DNA of 64,000 nt from Geitlerinema sp. S16. GTDB taxonomy: Bacteria > Cyanobacteriota > Cyanobacteriia > Cyanobacteriales > Geitlerinemataceae. The stretch spans positions 62,001 to 126,000 of the forward strand of contig JAABST010000001.1 in the NCBI GenBank assembly GCA_011390275.1, written 5' to 3'. This document shows positions 35,521 through 44,069 of this stretch, one piece after another (position 1 is the first letter of the stretch; every line of letters begins with the position of its first letter). The notes beneath the pieces were generated by a model. That model was given only the letters and a program-made list of their open reading frames with translations, ran no database searches and was not told where the DNA came from. A program made the translations under genes and the position numbers.

Positions 35521-35812
35521 GGGAGCGTTTTGGTTGAGGATTTTTCGGCGATTGATTGGACACTCCCCGCGCTACGCAGCGAGCCAAATGACCCAAGCCT
35601 CATTGTTTGGGTGGCGTATAGCAAAACCGACGAGTTCGATCGCCCGTTAGCCCGCCTCAACCCAATCCGTCACCGCATGACGGCGCTGTGGTGGTATCGT
35701 CAAACGGCCAGAATTGCGATCGTGATGATTGACGCTAAAGCTATTTCAGTGATTAATGTTCGATCTTCGGTTCTGTGTCATTTCAATTTTGTACGCTCTT
35801 TATTTCAGCTTT

Positions 35813-36550
35813 ATGTTAGTCGCGCCCCAGCCAAAACACCTTGCCGCTTTCTGGTCGGATGGATTTGATCTAAAAGCCCATCTTCAAGCTTTTCTAAAGC
35901 TGGAATCGCGCGATATTGACCTTAAATTAACGGAATGCCGCGAGACGATCAAGGCGATCGGCGAGCATTTTGATTGGGCAATGGTCGATAATTTTTATCA
36001 AGAGCAGGTCGGGTCAAGCCATATTTTTGAGCTGGCGGCGTGGCATCTCGAAAGCTCGGATTATATCGGCGATATGTTGTGCTTGATTAACGATCGCGCC
36101 GTGGGTCGAGTGCTGGACTTTGGGGGTGGGATCGGAACCCATGCGATCGGGGCTGCACTCTGTCCCAATGTGACAGAGGTTCATTATGCTGACCTGAATC
36201 CCACCAACTGCGAGTTTGTCCGCTATCGTGCGTCACAGCTTGGCTTAAGCGATAAGCTGCATGTGTCTATGGAGATTCCCGATCCGAAAGCTTTTGATAC
36301 GATCATGTGCTTTGACGTGGTGGAACATTTACCTGATCCCGCAGGACAGTTAAAACAGTTTCACGACTGGCTAAAACCGGCAGGAATTTTATTGGTAAAT
36401 TGGTATTTCTCTAAAGGATTTGACCAAGAATTTCCGTTTCATTTAGATGATCCGCAGCAAATTGATGCCTTTTTTACGGTGTTACAACGTCAATTTTTAG
36501 AGCAATTTCATCCTTATTTAATGACAACGCGATCGTATCGCAAGATTTAG
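35813..36550 (+). CDS. Class I SAM-dependent methyltransferase
   Basis: About 245 residues from the ATG at 35813 (an in-frame start at 35756 adds a hydrophobic 19-residue lead). Motif I is RVLDFGGGIGTHAIGAALCP near residue 105, motif II is VHYADLNPTNCEFV, and the post-motif is FDTIMCFDVVEHLPDPAGQL. These are clear Rossmann methyltransferase features. The N-terminal 90 residues are helical and probably bind the substrate. The substrate class is not predictable. The DNA is more AT-rich towards the end of the gene than in its neighbours. Confidence 0.8.
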   Translation: MLVAPQPKHLAAFWSDGFDLKAHLQAFLKLESRDIDLKLTECRETIKAIGEHFDWAMVDNFYQEQVGSSHIFELAAWHLESSDYIGDMLCLINDRAVGRVLDFGGGIGTHAIGAALCPNVTEVHYADLNPTNCEFVRYRASQLGLSDKLHVSMEIPDPKAFDTIMCFDVVEHLPDPAGQLKQFHDWLKPAGILLVNWYFSKGFDQEFPFHLDDPQQIDAFFTVLQRQFLEQFHPYLMTTRSYRKI

Positions 36551-36610
36551 TCATGGTGGGCAATGCCCACCCTACGAAACTAACTTTTGTCCCAGTACTG
36601 AGTCCTAGAT

Positions 36611-39600
36611 TTACCAGGGGCTGCCAATCATCGTAAATGCAGACCAGTAATAGGGATGCGAGAGATTGCGGATTTCGTTGGCGCTAGCTCCTTCGGGAAG
36701 CGGGAAGCTGCGATCGAAACTGGGGAAGTAAATTTCGCCCGTATCCAGTAGCTCGAAATCATTATTGATCAGCGCAATTTGAGCCTGTCGCAGCGCCTCG
36801 GCTTTAATGCCGGTTTTGCTGAGGTGTTGATAAAACTGGGTCATGAGCGTGAGAGTTCCCACGTCGCTGACGTACCATAGGCTCGCCAAGGCGGATTTTA
36901 CGCCTGCCGCGATCGCAAAGCCTGCAAAGCCCAACTCTGCGGCTTCATCGCCCACCGCTGTCCGACAGGCGCTGAGAACCAGTAGCTCGACGGGGGGATC
37001 ATTCCAGCCCATCTCGCGAATCTGATCGAGATAGAGCCGTTCATCCCAAAGCTGGATAAACGAGCCGGTTTCGCTGCTCCCGAATTCACCGTGGGTCGCC
37101 AGGTGAATGATGGGGTACGGGTTACGATCGCGGGTGCGCGTGATGTTGGATCGCGTGAACGACTCGTTTAAAAGGGTCGTTCCTTGCCATAGCGAATTCG
37201 TAATTGTGCTGAGTTCTAGCGGCACAGCCGGTAGCGCCGACAGAGTTTGAAATTCGCTTGCGCCCATCGCCAAGAGTTGTGTGTTGGCCAAGGGTCGATA
37301 TTGCGTATCGACCAGCGCCAGGGAGGGGATTAACCCCAGGCTGTAGTCTTCGACGAGGAAATGATCGCCGTTATACATGGCGGCAATGGGTAGGCCGCGT
37401 AAACCGGCGGGCATGGAAAAGACCAGCGTATCGATATTGTTCGCTTCTAGGTCTGCCGCGATCGGGGAAATGAGCCAGTCATACAGTTGCTGACCGATTC
37501 GTAGGTAGCGTTGACTACCACGCAGGCGATCGCGCGGGCTGGTGATGGTGTAACGCAGATCGGTGACCGCGCTGACGATCGTGTCGTGATTCACCTCGAC
37601 ACTGCGTCGCACCGGATCGCCATCGCTGGAAAAGACGAGTAAATCGAGGCGATCGGGCAGTAGCGTCACGTAGACCGCTGCGGTTTGGTTTCCGGTTTGT
37701 CGCGCGATTTGGGTTAGGGCTTCACGCGCACTCGTCGCGGACATGCTGGTGTTCGCTAAGTTTCGACCCAGAAATCGGCTAAATTCCTGTAAACGATCTT
37801 GCTCTAGGGCTGCTATTTCGGTCGTTAGATCGATTTCGATCACCTCGCTAGAAATGAAATCATCGAATTCTCCCGATTCCCCATCATTACTATCTTCTTC
37901 ATCACCGCCATCCTCCGACGAATCGCCGGATTCATCACCACTATCCTCAATCTCGAATCCATCTCCTCCGATCGAGGCATCCGTTTCTCCGCCGCCATCA
38001 TCCTCCGGAAGATCTTGGGCAAAGTGACGGGTATTCTCTTCGAGATTGGTGCGGTTGATATCGTTAATGAAGACGAGGCCGCTGTCGCTGCGGCTTGTCA
38101 GTCGCGCAATATCGACCACGAGGGGATTGGTCGCTTCGCCAATTTGCCCGATGCCGGTGGTGATAAAACTGCCGGTGGTGGCGCGGATGGTGGTGGTCGG
38201 ATCGAGGCGTAAAATATCGCCACCGTTTGCATTAACGGTGATTGAGCCGGTGGTGGTGATGTTCCCCAGAGTAATGCTGTTGACCTCTTCTCCATCGAGA
38301 GCCAGTGAAATGTTGCCGTTGCCTGCGTTGAGGGTTGTTCCGGGTGCTTGGGTAATCGAGACGCCGTTTTCTGAGAAAAATCCCCGCCGTCCGGTATCGA
38401 GTTCAGAGTCTAAACCTGAATCGTCTGCGACGATCGTGATGTTGCCGTTACCGCCGCTCGTATTGATATTGGCATTAATTTCCAGATCATTACCGGAGCT
38501 TAAAAAGACGCTGGACGCTGCTCCAGAGGTGACGATCGGGGCGTTGACTTCCAGCAGATTTCCGGCTTGAAAGGCGACCGAGCTATTGCGATTGACCGGG
38601 CGATCGATTGTTAAGTTATTCTCGGCGAGGAATACCACGTTGCCAGAGACCCCGCGAAGCTGTTCGCTGGTAATTTCGGACAGTACACGTTCAAGCGGAA
38701 GCTGATTGCTGGCGCTTTGATTGCGGATGAAGCGATCGACGGCTGCACTCGGATCGTTTTGGATTTCTTGAGCAATTTCGTTTTGCCGTGCATTGAGCTG
38801 CCGTTGGGCATCTAGGCGTTCGCTTAAAGGCAATTCACGAATCGAGTCTTCAAAGGTGTTGAGTTCGTCAAGATCATTGAAGTCGAGAGCGTTGAGGCGA
38901 TCGTCAAAGGAAGCGTCTGGATCGAACGGCAATGGTTGCTCATCGATCGGTGGCTCATCAAAGTCATCAATCGGTGGCTCATCAAAGTCATCGATCGGCG
39001 GTTCATCAAAGTTATCGATCAGTGGTTCGATAAAGTCATCGATTGGTGGTTCATCAAAGTCATCAATTGGCGGTTCGGCAAAGTCATCGATCGGCGGTTC
39101 GATAAAGTCATCAATTGGCGGTTCGACAAAGTCATCGATCGGCGGTTCGATAAAGTCATCAATTGGCGGTTCGACAAAGTCATCGATCGGCGATGGTTCG
39201 GCAAAGTCATCAACATTATCAATTGGCGGTTCGACAAAGTCATTGATCGGCGATGGTTCGGCAAAGTCATCGATCGGCGGTTCGGCAAAGTCATCAACAT
39301 TATCAATTGGCGGTTCGACAAAGTCATCGATCGGCGATGGTTCGGCAAAGTCATCGATCGGCGGCGGTTCGATAAAGTCATCACCACCAAGGGTTAAATC
39401 GTCTGGATCAAACAGTACGGTTCCGTCTATGCCCGACGTACCGCTCACATTGATCGCCCCGTCAAAACTCAAAGCTCGCTTTCCCGACACTTCCACAAAT
39501 CCACCATTCTCGCCCCGCGCCGCGATCATTCCGTCCGCGATCGTTACCCCATCCGCCCAGAGAATCGCCGTCCCCCCATCACCGCTCCCCAACGCATTCG

Positions 39601-40825
39601 CATTAATCTGCGATCGCTCATCGACATACAGCACATTGGCATTGGGTAGCGTTCCATTCCCCTGAAACTCGCCGCCCACCAGTACCGTACCGCCGCCCGT
39701 CATACCCGAAGCCTCGATCGTCGCGTCTAAAACGGCAATTTGCTCGCCTAACACGGTGACTTGCTGGGTTGTCCCGAACTCGGCGGTCATGTCATTGGCA
39801 ACGTCGATCGTCCCCGAAAGTAACACTGTCCCCGGATCGATCGTTACGCCCAGATCTGACCCCAGCAGCGACACTGACCCATCGGCGTTAACCGTAAGCT
39901 GGCTGGCGGTTTGCAGGTCGGTATTTCCCGTAAGCAACTGCGGTAAGGTTTCCGCGATCGATAGATTGGTTGGCGGTGAAACGATCGGCACAACGTCCAA
40001 GCTCAACACATTGCCGGGAATACTCAGGCGCACCAAGCGTTCGCCGGGGACGGCCAGGGCGGTAACAGTTCCGGCGGGGGCGACGATCGTGCCGGTGTTG
40101 GCGATCGTGCCGCCGATCGCGCTGAAGTTTTGGCCAGGTTCGATCGCCAGCGTGCCGCTATTGAGAATCACGCCCGGTTCGGCCAAGCGAAACGCAAACC
40201 CGATCGGATCACCGTTCAGGTTCGCCCAATTAGCCCAATTCGATCCCGAACTCGTCGCACTCCACCAGGCCGACGCCAGCCCTTCACCAAAGCCGATCGC
40301 GTCGGCACTCGTCACCATAAAATCGCCGGGAATGTTCAGGCTAGCGTTATTGCCAAACACCACCCCGGCGGGGTTGATCAAATACAAATCCGCCTGACTG
40401 CCCGCGATCGACAGTTCACCATCGATGAATGAAACATTGCCGCCGACCACGCGCCCCAAAACGTTATTGATCGCGGGCGACGTTTGAAAAATTGCCGCCT
40501 CGTTGACATTCAAGCCAAACTCTTGAAAACTGTGAAACAGATTGCCTCCATCGCCCGAGACCTGACCACCGGTAATCGAAACGGTGTTCGCCGTATCGCT
40601 GGGTAAGACGATCGTTCCCGTGCCATCGTTGGCGGGCGTAATGCTCTCGGCGATCGCGCTGGGACTGACTGTAATCGCGATCGAGAGACTGCCCAAAACG
40701 CTACCCAACGTGCCAAAAACACGCCGCAACTCGACGCATGATCCGACGGCGAAACCGGTAGTAAAACCCGTAGTAAAACCCGTAGTAAAGCCCGTTATAA
40801 AACCGTCAGAGACAGGATGCGGCAT
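36611..40825 (-). CDS. Secreted haemagglutinin-type protein with C-terminal CHAT protease domain
   Basis: A 1404-residue protein. A GFTT repeat (four copies) precedes a signal-peptide-like segment (LGSVLGSLSIAITVSPSAIA). A filamentous-haemagglutinin N-terminal/TPS secretion domain follows (NLFHSFQEFGLNVNEAAIFQ, YLINPAGVVFGNNASLNIPG, about 60-230). The region 480-620 is an array of the octapeptide DDFxEPPI. A beta-helical stretch follows. The last 330 residues are a CHAT caspase-like domain with the His-Cys dyad in PIIHLATHGEFGSS and ELLVLSACRTAVGDE. TPS-type export through an outer-membrane TpsB is likely. The role of a secreted CHAT domain is unknown. Confidence 0.88.
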   Translation of the reverse strand: MPHPVSDGFITGFTTGFTTGFTTGFAVGSCVELRRVFGTLGSVLGSLSIAITVSPSAIAESITPANDGTGTIVLPSDTANTVSITGGQVSGDGGNLFHSFQEFGLNVNEAAIFQTSPAINNVLGRVVGGNVSFIDGELSIAGSQADLYLINPAGVVFGNNASLNIPGDFMVTSADAIGFGEGLASAWWSATSSGSNWANWANLNGDPIGFAFRLAEPGVILNSGTLAIEPGQNFSAIGGTIANTGTIVAPAGTVTALAVPGERLVRLSIPGNVLSLDVVPIVSPPTNLSIAETLPQLLTGNTDLQTASQLTVNADGSVSLLGSDLGVTIDPGTVLLSGTIDVANDMTAEFGTTQQVTVLGEQIAVLDATIEASGMTGGGTVLVGGEFQGNGTLPNANVLYVDERSQINANALGSGDGGTAILWADGVTIADGMIAARGENGGFVEVSGKRALSFDGAINVSGTSGIDGTVLFDPDDLTLGGDDFIEPPPIDDFAEPSPIDDFVEPPIDNVDDFAEPPIDDFAEPSPINDFVEPPIDNVDDFAEPSPIDDFVEPPIDDFIEPPIDDFVEPPIDDFIEPPIDDFAEPPIDDFDEPPIDDFIEPLIDNFDEPPIDDFDEPPIDDFDEPPIDEQPLPFDPDASFDDRLNALDFNDLDELNTFEDSIRELPLSERLDAQRQLNARQNEIAQEIQNDPSAAVDRFIRNQSASNQLPLERVLSEITSEQLRGVSGNVVFLAENNLTIDRPVNRNSSVAFQAGNLLEVNAPIVTSGAASSVFLSSGNDLEINANINTSGGNGNITIVADDSGLDSELDTGRRGFFSENGVSITQAPGTTLNAGNGNISLALDGEEVNSITLGNITTTGSITVNANGGDILRLDPTTTIRATTGSFITTGIGQIGEATNPLVVDIARLTSRSDSGLVFINDINRTNLEENTRHFAQDLPEDDGGGETDASIGGDGFEIEDSGDESGDSSEDGGDEEDSNDGESGEFDDFISSEVIEIDLTTEIAALEQDRLQEFSRFLGRNLANTSMSATSAREALTQIARQTGNQTAAVYVTLLPDRLDLLVFSSDGDPVRRSVEVNHDTIVSAVTDLRYTITSPRDRLRGSQRYLRIGQQLYDWLISPIAADLEANNIDTLVFSMPAGLRGLPIAAMYNGDHFLVEDYSLGLIPSLALVDTQYRPLANTQLLAMGASEFQTLSALPAVPLELSTITNSLWQGTTLLNESFTRSNITRTRDRNPYPIIHLATHGEFGSSETGSFIQLWDERLYLDQIREMGWNDPPVELLVLSACRTAVGDEAAELGFAGFAIAAGVKSALASLWYVSDVGTLTLMTQFYQHLSKTGIKAEALRQAQIALINNDFELLDTGEIYFPSFDRSFPLPEGASANEIRNLSHPYYWSAFTMIGSPW
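38940..39378. repeat. 24-bp coding repeat array (DDFxEPPI octapeptide)
   Basis: Sixteen or so copies of a 24-bp unit coding for DDF-(I/V/A/D)-EPPI on the minus strand, with occasional longer variants that insert NV or SP residues. Neighbouring units are nearly identical in DNA, so the array is young and prone to slippage. It lies inside the CHAT protein gene between the secretion domain and the beta-helical part. Confidence 0.9.
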
Positions 40826-41186
40826 GGTGTTGAGGGAACGATCGTTAAGGGTCGTCGGAGAATGGAAAAAGGAGCCTAGAGCGTCGAAAGCAGGGGTCGG
40901 TAAACCGCTCGATCATCTCGATTAAAAATCTCGCAGAGTCGCGATCGCGAGCTTAATAATTTCATTCTATCGGTCATCCTTGACATTCTGGCGTGCCTAT
41001 CCGTTCCCCTTAAATCATAAATACGCAACGGAAAGGGGAACAGCGGGAGACTTAATCTGATAAAAATCGAAGAAAAGCCTAAGAAAAATTCGAGAAAAAT
41101 CTAAGAAAAAACGCTGTGACCACTTTTAAGGAGGGGTACACAGCGCTTTATTGGATGCGTTTTTTTAGACGGCGCAAACGCGATCG
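40826..41186. other. Intergenic region between thrS and the CHAT protein gene
   Basis: 361 bp holding the promoter of the CHAT gene (near 40930-41000, AT-rich) and the thrS terminator. No gene is seen. Confidence 0.5.
41104..41148 (-). terminator. Rho-independent terminator of thrS
   Basis: Reading the minus strand, CGCTGTGTACC pairs with GGTCACAGCG (one bulge) and runs into TTTTTTCTT. It lies about 40 bp after the thrS stop codon. Confidence 0.75.
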
Positions 41187-43019
41187 CTAAAACGTACCGT
41201 GCGAGCCGATCGCCTCGCTGAGTTTCGCCACCACCTCATCCACCGGCATTGACCCCAGCTCGCCCGACGCCCGCGTCCGCACCGAGATCGCCTGAGCCTC
41301 GACCTCCTTCGCACCGATGATGCCCATCACAGGAACTTTTCCTTTTTCGGCGTTGCGGATCGATTTGCCGAGACGATCGCCGCCCTCGTCCACCGCCGCG
41401 CGAATGCCGATCGTCTGCATTTTCGCCACCACCTCGCGGGCATAGGGCAAAAACTCATCGCTCACCGCGAGTAAGCGCACCTGCTCCGGCGCAAGCCACA
41501 GCGGAAAATCGCCCGCGTACTCTTCGATCAGAATGCCAATCAAACGTTCCAGCGACCCAAATGGCGCACGGTGGATCATCACCGGACGCTGGCGCGAACC
41601 GTCTTCGGCGACGTATTCCAGCTCGAAGCGCTCCGGTAGGTTGTAATCCACCTGGACGGTTCCGAGCTGCCACTCGCGACCGAGCACATCCTCAAAAATA
41701 AAGTCGAGCTTGGGGCCATAAAATGCCGCTTCACCCTCGGCTTCAAAGTAGTCCATCCCCAGGTTTTGCACCGCGCGACGGATTGCGCCCTGGGCTTTTT
41801 CCCAGACCTCATCGGTTCCGATGTACTTATCCGACGCCGGATCGCGGAAACTCATCCGCGCCTTGAATTTCTTCAGATTCAGGCTACGGAACACCGACAG
41901 GATTAGATCCACCACGCTGAGGAATTCATCATCGAGCTGATCCGGCGTGACGAAGAGGTGCGAATCATCGACGGTAAAGCCGCGTACACGGGTGAGGCCG
42001 CCGAGTTCGCCGGATTGTTCGTAGCGATAGACCGTGCCGAATTCCGCCAGACGCATGGGCAGATCGCGGTACGATCGCAGCTCATTTTTGTAGATCTGGA
42101 TGTGAAATGGGCAGTTCATCGGCTTGAGGACAAACCCCTGTTCGGCGGCGGCGGCTTCGTCATCCTCCGCCATCATCGGGAACATGTCTTCTTTATATTG
42201 CTGCCAATGTCCCGAAGCTTTGAACAAATCGACCCGGCCAATGTGGGGCGTGACGACGCCTTGATAGCCGCGTTTTTTCTGCTCCTCTTTCAGGAAATCT
42301 TCGAGGGTCGATCGTAATAACGTCCCTTTCGGTGTCCACAGCGGCAAACCTGGCCCCACCACATCCGCAAACAAAAACAGACCTAGCTCTTTACCCAATT
42401 TGCGGTGATCCCGCTTCAGGGCTTCTTCTTTGCGGCGTTTGTATTCCTGGAGCTGTTCCGGGGTTTCCCAGGCGGTTCCGTAGATGCGCTGGAGCTGGGC
42501 GTTGTTGGCATCGCCGCGCCAGTATGCGCCCGCGACGGTTTCGAGGTCGAAGGCTTTGGGGTGAATGTCGCCGGTGGTTTCGACGTGGGGGCCTGCGCAG
42601 AGATCCCACCACTGATCGGCGAGGTGGTAGAGCGTGATCGGCTCGTGGATGCTGTCGAGGATTTCGAGTTTATAGGGTTCGTTAAGCCCTTCGATGCGGC
42701 GCTTGGCTTCTTCGCGTGTGACTTCTTCCCGTTCGACAGGTAGTTTTTTCTTGATGATCTTGACCATCTCTTTCTTGATGGTCTTCAGATCGGCTTCGGT
42801 GAACGGTTCGGCGATGTCGAAGTCGTAGTAAAAGCCCGTTTCCGTCCACGGCCCGATCGTCACCTGCGCTTTGGGAAATAGTTTTTGCACGGCCATCGCC
42901 AACACGTGGGAGGTCGTGTGACGAATCTTTTTGAGGGTTTCGGATTCGCTGGTGCGCGGCAGTGCGATCGGCGCTTCGGAGACGGCGGCGTCGATCGCCT
43001 GCGATTCAATCGGTGACAT
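41187..43019 (-). CDS. thrS: Threonyl-tRNA synthetase
   Basis: A 610-residue class II aminoacyl-tRNA synthetase charging tRNA-Thr. It lacks the N-terminal TGS domain and begins with the editing domain (HTTSHVLAMAVQKLFPKAQV with the HxxxH zinc/editing motif, and WWDLCAGPHVETTGDIHPKA). This TGS-less form is usual in cyanobacteria. Catalytic motifs are visible: LKPMNCPFHIQIYKNELRSY with the zinc-binding cysteine, VYRYEQSGELGGLTRVRGFT (motif 2), and IHRAPFGSLERLIGILIEEY (motif 3). The C-terminal anticodon-binding domain is complete (GDRLGKSIRNAEKGKVPVMG). Confidence 0.97.
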   Translation of the reverse strand: MSPIESQAIDAAVSEAPIALPRTSESETLKKIRHTTSHVLAMAVQKLFPKAQVTIGPWTETGFYYDFDIAEPFTEADLKTIKKEMVKIIKKKLPVEREEVTREEAKRRIEGLNEPYKLEILDSIHEPITLYHLADQWWDLCAGPHVETTGDIHPKAFDLETVAGAYWRGDANNAQLQRIYGTAWETPEQLQEYKRRKEEALKRDHRKLGKELGLFLFADVVGPGLPLWTPKGTLLRSTLEDFLKEEQKKRGYQGVVTPHIGRVDLFKASGHWQQYKEDMFPMMAEDDEAAAAEQGFVLKPMNCPFHIQIYKNELRSYRDLPMRLAEFGTVYRYEQSGELGGLTRVRGFTVDDSHLFVTPDQLDDEFLSVVDLILSVFRSLNLKKFKARMSFRDPASDKYIGTDEVWEKAQGAIRRAVQNLGMDYFEAEGEAAFYGPKLDFIFEDVLGREWQLGTVQVDYNLPERFELEYVAEDGSRQRPVMIHRAPFGSLERLIGILIEEYAGDFPLWLAPEQVRLLAVSDEFLPYAREVVAKMQTIGIRAAVDEGGDRLGKSIRNAEKGKVPVMGIIGAKEVEAQAISVRTRASGELGSMPVDEVVAKLSEAIGSHGTF

Positions 43020-43189
43020 GGACGGTTAGATCGGCTCGTAGACAGGTTATAGACCTCTAGATTACCGCTTCGCTACTCAATCCTGCATCTATGGCGATCG
43101 CTCTGGTGTTAATTCTGTGGGGTTGGTCGTGTGTATGTGGCGGCGCAGGAGGCGGAAGAGGAGCAGGGCGATGACCCAAGAGCTGAGGG

Positions 43190-43393
43190 TTACTGAGTGG
43201 ACAGAATGGTGTACTCGATCGCCTGGGGATTATCGATGCGGCGCGAGGCGTGAAGGATTTCAAGGCCGATGATGTTACCGTCGCGATCGTAGTCGAGGAT
43301 AATTCCGGGGGTTTCTTCGTCGCTTTCTTCGATGATGGTGTCTCTTAGGGTGATGCGAAGGATATCAACGTCGGGGTCATATCGTATTTTCAT
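43190..43393 (-). CDS. DUF2283 family small protein (antitoxin-like)
   Basis: A 67-residue protein of the DUF2283 type: MKIRYDPDVDILRITLRD, then an acidic EESDEETPGIILDYDRDGNI and IGLEILHASRRI. Members often stand beside DUF4258 toxins and are regarded as antitoxins. Here the nearest toxin is the YoeB-like gene 100 bp upstream on the same strand, which already has its own antitoxin. It could be an orphan. The ATG at 43393 gives the family length; an earlier in-frame start runs through a palindromic repeat. Confidence 0.8.
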   Translation of the reverse strand: MKIRYDPDVDILRITLRDTIIEESDEETPGIILDYDRDGNIIGLEILHASRRIDNPQAIEYTILSTQ

Positions 43394-43416
43394 TGTTCTC
43401 GGCGATCGCGGGGGGC

Positions 43417-43480
43417 GAGAAACCGGGTTTCTCTGAATTGGTTGTGGTGGCTGTGGAATTTTTGTAGAAACCCGGTTTCT
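43417..43480. repeat. Two copies of the GAAACCCGGTTTC palindrome
   Basis: AGAAACCGGGTTTCT (43418-43432) and AGAAACCCGGTTTCT (43466-43480) are near-identical 15-bp palindromes in the gap between the DUF2283 and YoeB genes. Another exact copy is at 44040-44054, behind the NLR-like gene, and a diverged one (AGAAACCTGGCTTCT) at 49896-49910. Such dispersed palindromes are common in cyanobacterial intergenic DNA. Confidence 0.75.
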
Positions 43481-43493
43481 ATTGCTGCAATGG

Positions 43494-43757
43494 TCAAGAA
43501 TAGTGATAACGACACGCAATGATCAGAATTTCGCTGTCGGTGACGCGATAGACCAAGCGATGTTCGTGATCAATACGACGCGACCAGTAACCGCTCAGTT
43601 CATGTTTCAGCGGTTCGGGCTTACCGATGCCCTCGAAGGGTGAACGATCGATGTCTTTGATCAGTGTGACGATTCTTTTGTGAAGCTTGCGATCGCGGGT
43701 TGCCCAGTCGGTGAAGTCGGCGAAGGCGTTGGCTTCAAATACGATGCGGCGGCTCAT
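43494..43757 (-). CDS. Txe/YoeB-family ribosome-dependent mRNA endonuclease toxin
   Basis: An 87-residue RelE-superfamily toxin: IVFEANAFADFTDWATRDRK, LIKDIDRSPFEGIGKPEPLK and the C-terminal catalytic stretch YWSRRIDHEHRLVYRVTD with the final ACRYHYS, which is diagnostic for YoeB (terminal His-Tyr). It cleaves mRNA at the ribosome when freed from its antitoxin. The start overlaps the upstream antitoxin gene by four bases (ATGA), the standard layout of type II pairs. Confidence 0.92.
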   Translation of the reverse strand: MSRRIVFEANAFADFTDWATRDRKLHKRIVTLIKDIDRSPFEGIGKPEPLKHELSGYWSRRIDHEHRLVYRVTDSEILIIACRYHYS

Positions 43758-43978
43758 GCGAGTTCATCGAGGCTAAGGGTGACGCGATGGTTGGGGTTCT
43801 GAATATTGTCGATCGCGTCGAGCAGGCGGGTGCGGTTGGCGGGGTTCGCGAGGAGGTATTCGGTTTCGTCGAGGGGGGTGATGGTAATTTCGATCGCGCG
43901 ATTGCCGTATTCGGCTTTGAGGCGATCGAGAAAGCTGGCGTTGAGTTCGTTGGCGTTGAGGCGATAGGTGTTTTTCAT
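43754..43978 (-). CDS. Antitoxin partner of the YoeB-like toxin
   Basis: A 74-residue protein encoded immediately upstream of, and overlapping by four bases, the YoeB-like toxin. It has MKNTYRLNANELNASFLDRL followed by KAEYGNRAIEITITPLDETE and a C-terminal helical tail (RTRLLDAIDNIQNPN). It is not a classical YefM but belongs with short cyanobacterial antitoxins of RelE/YoeB toxins. The N-terminal half probably mediates DNA binding or dimerisation, and the C-terminal part masks the toxin. Identification rests largely on context. Confidence 0.8.
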   Translation of the reverse strand: MKNTYRLNANELNASFLDRLKAEYGNRAIEITITPLDETEYLLANPANRTRLLDAIDNIQNPNHRVTLSLDELA

Positions 43979-44069
43979 GGTCGATCGGAGGGGGCGGGTG
44001 GTTTGATCGTAGCGTTTGTTTAAGGTGGGGTCGCGCCAGAGAAACCCGGTTTCTGGATTTGCGGCGGGG

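Noticed and set aside
38940..39378. Possible CRISPR array or origin iterons
   Set aside because: The 24-bp units are in frame and encode an octapeptide inside the CHAT protein gene.
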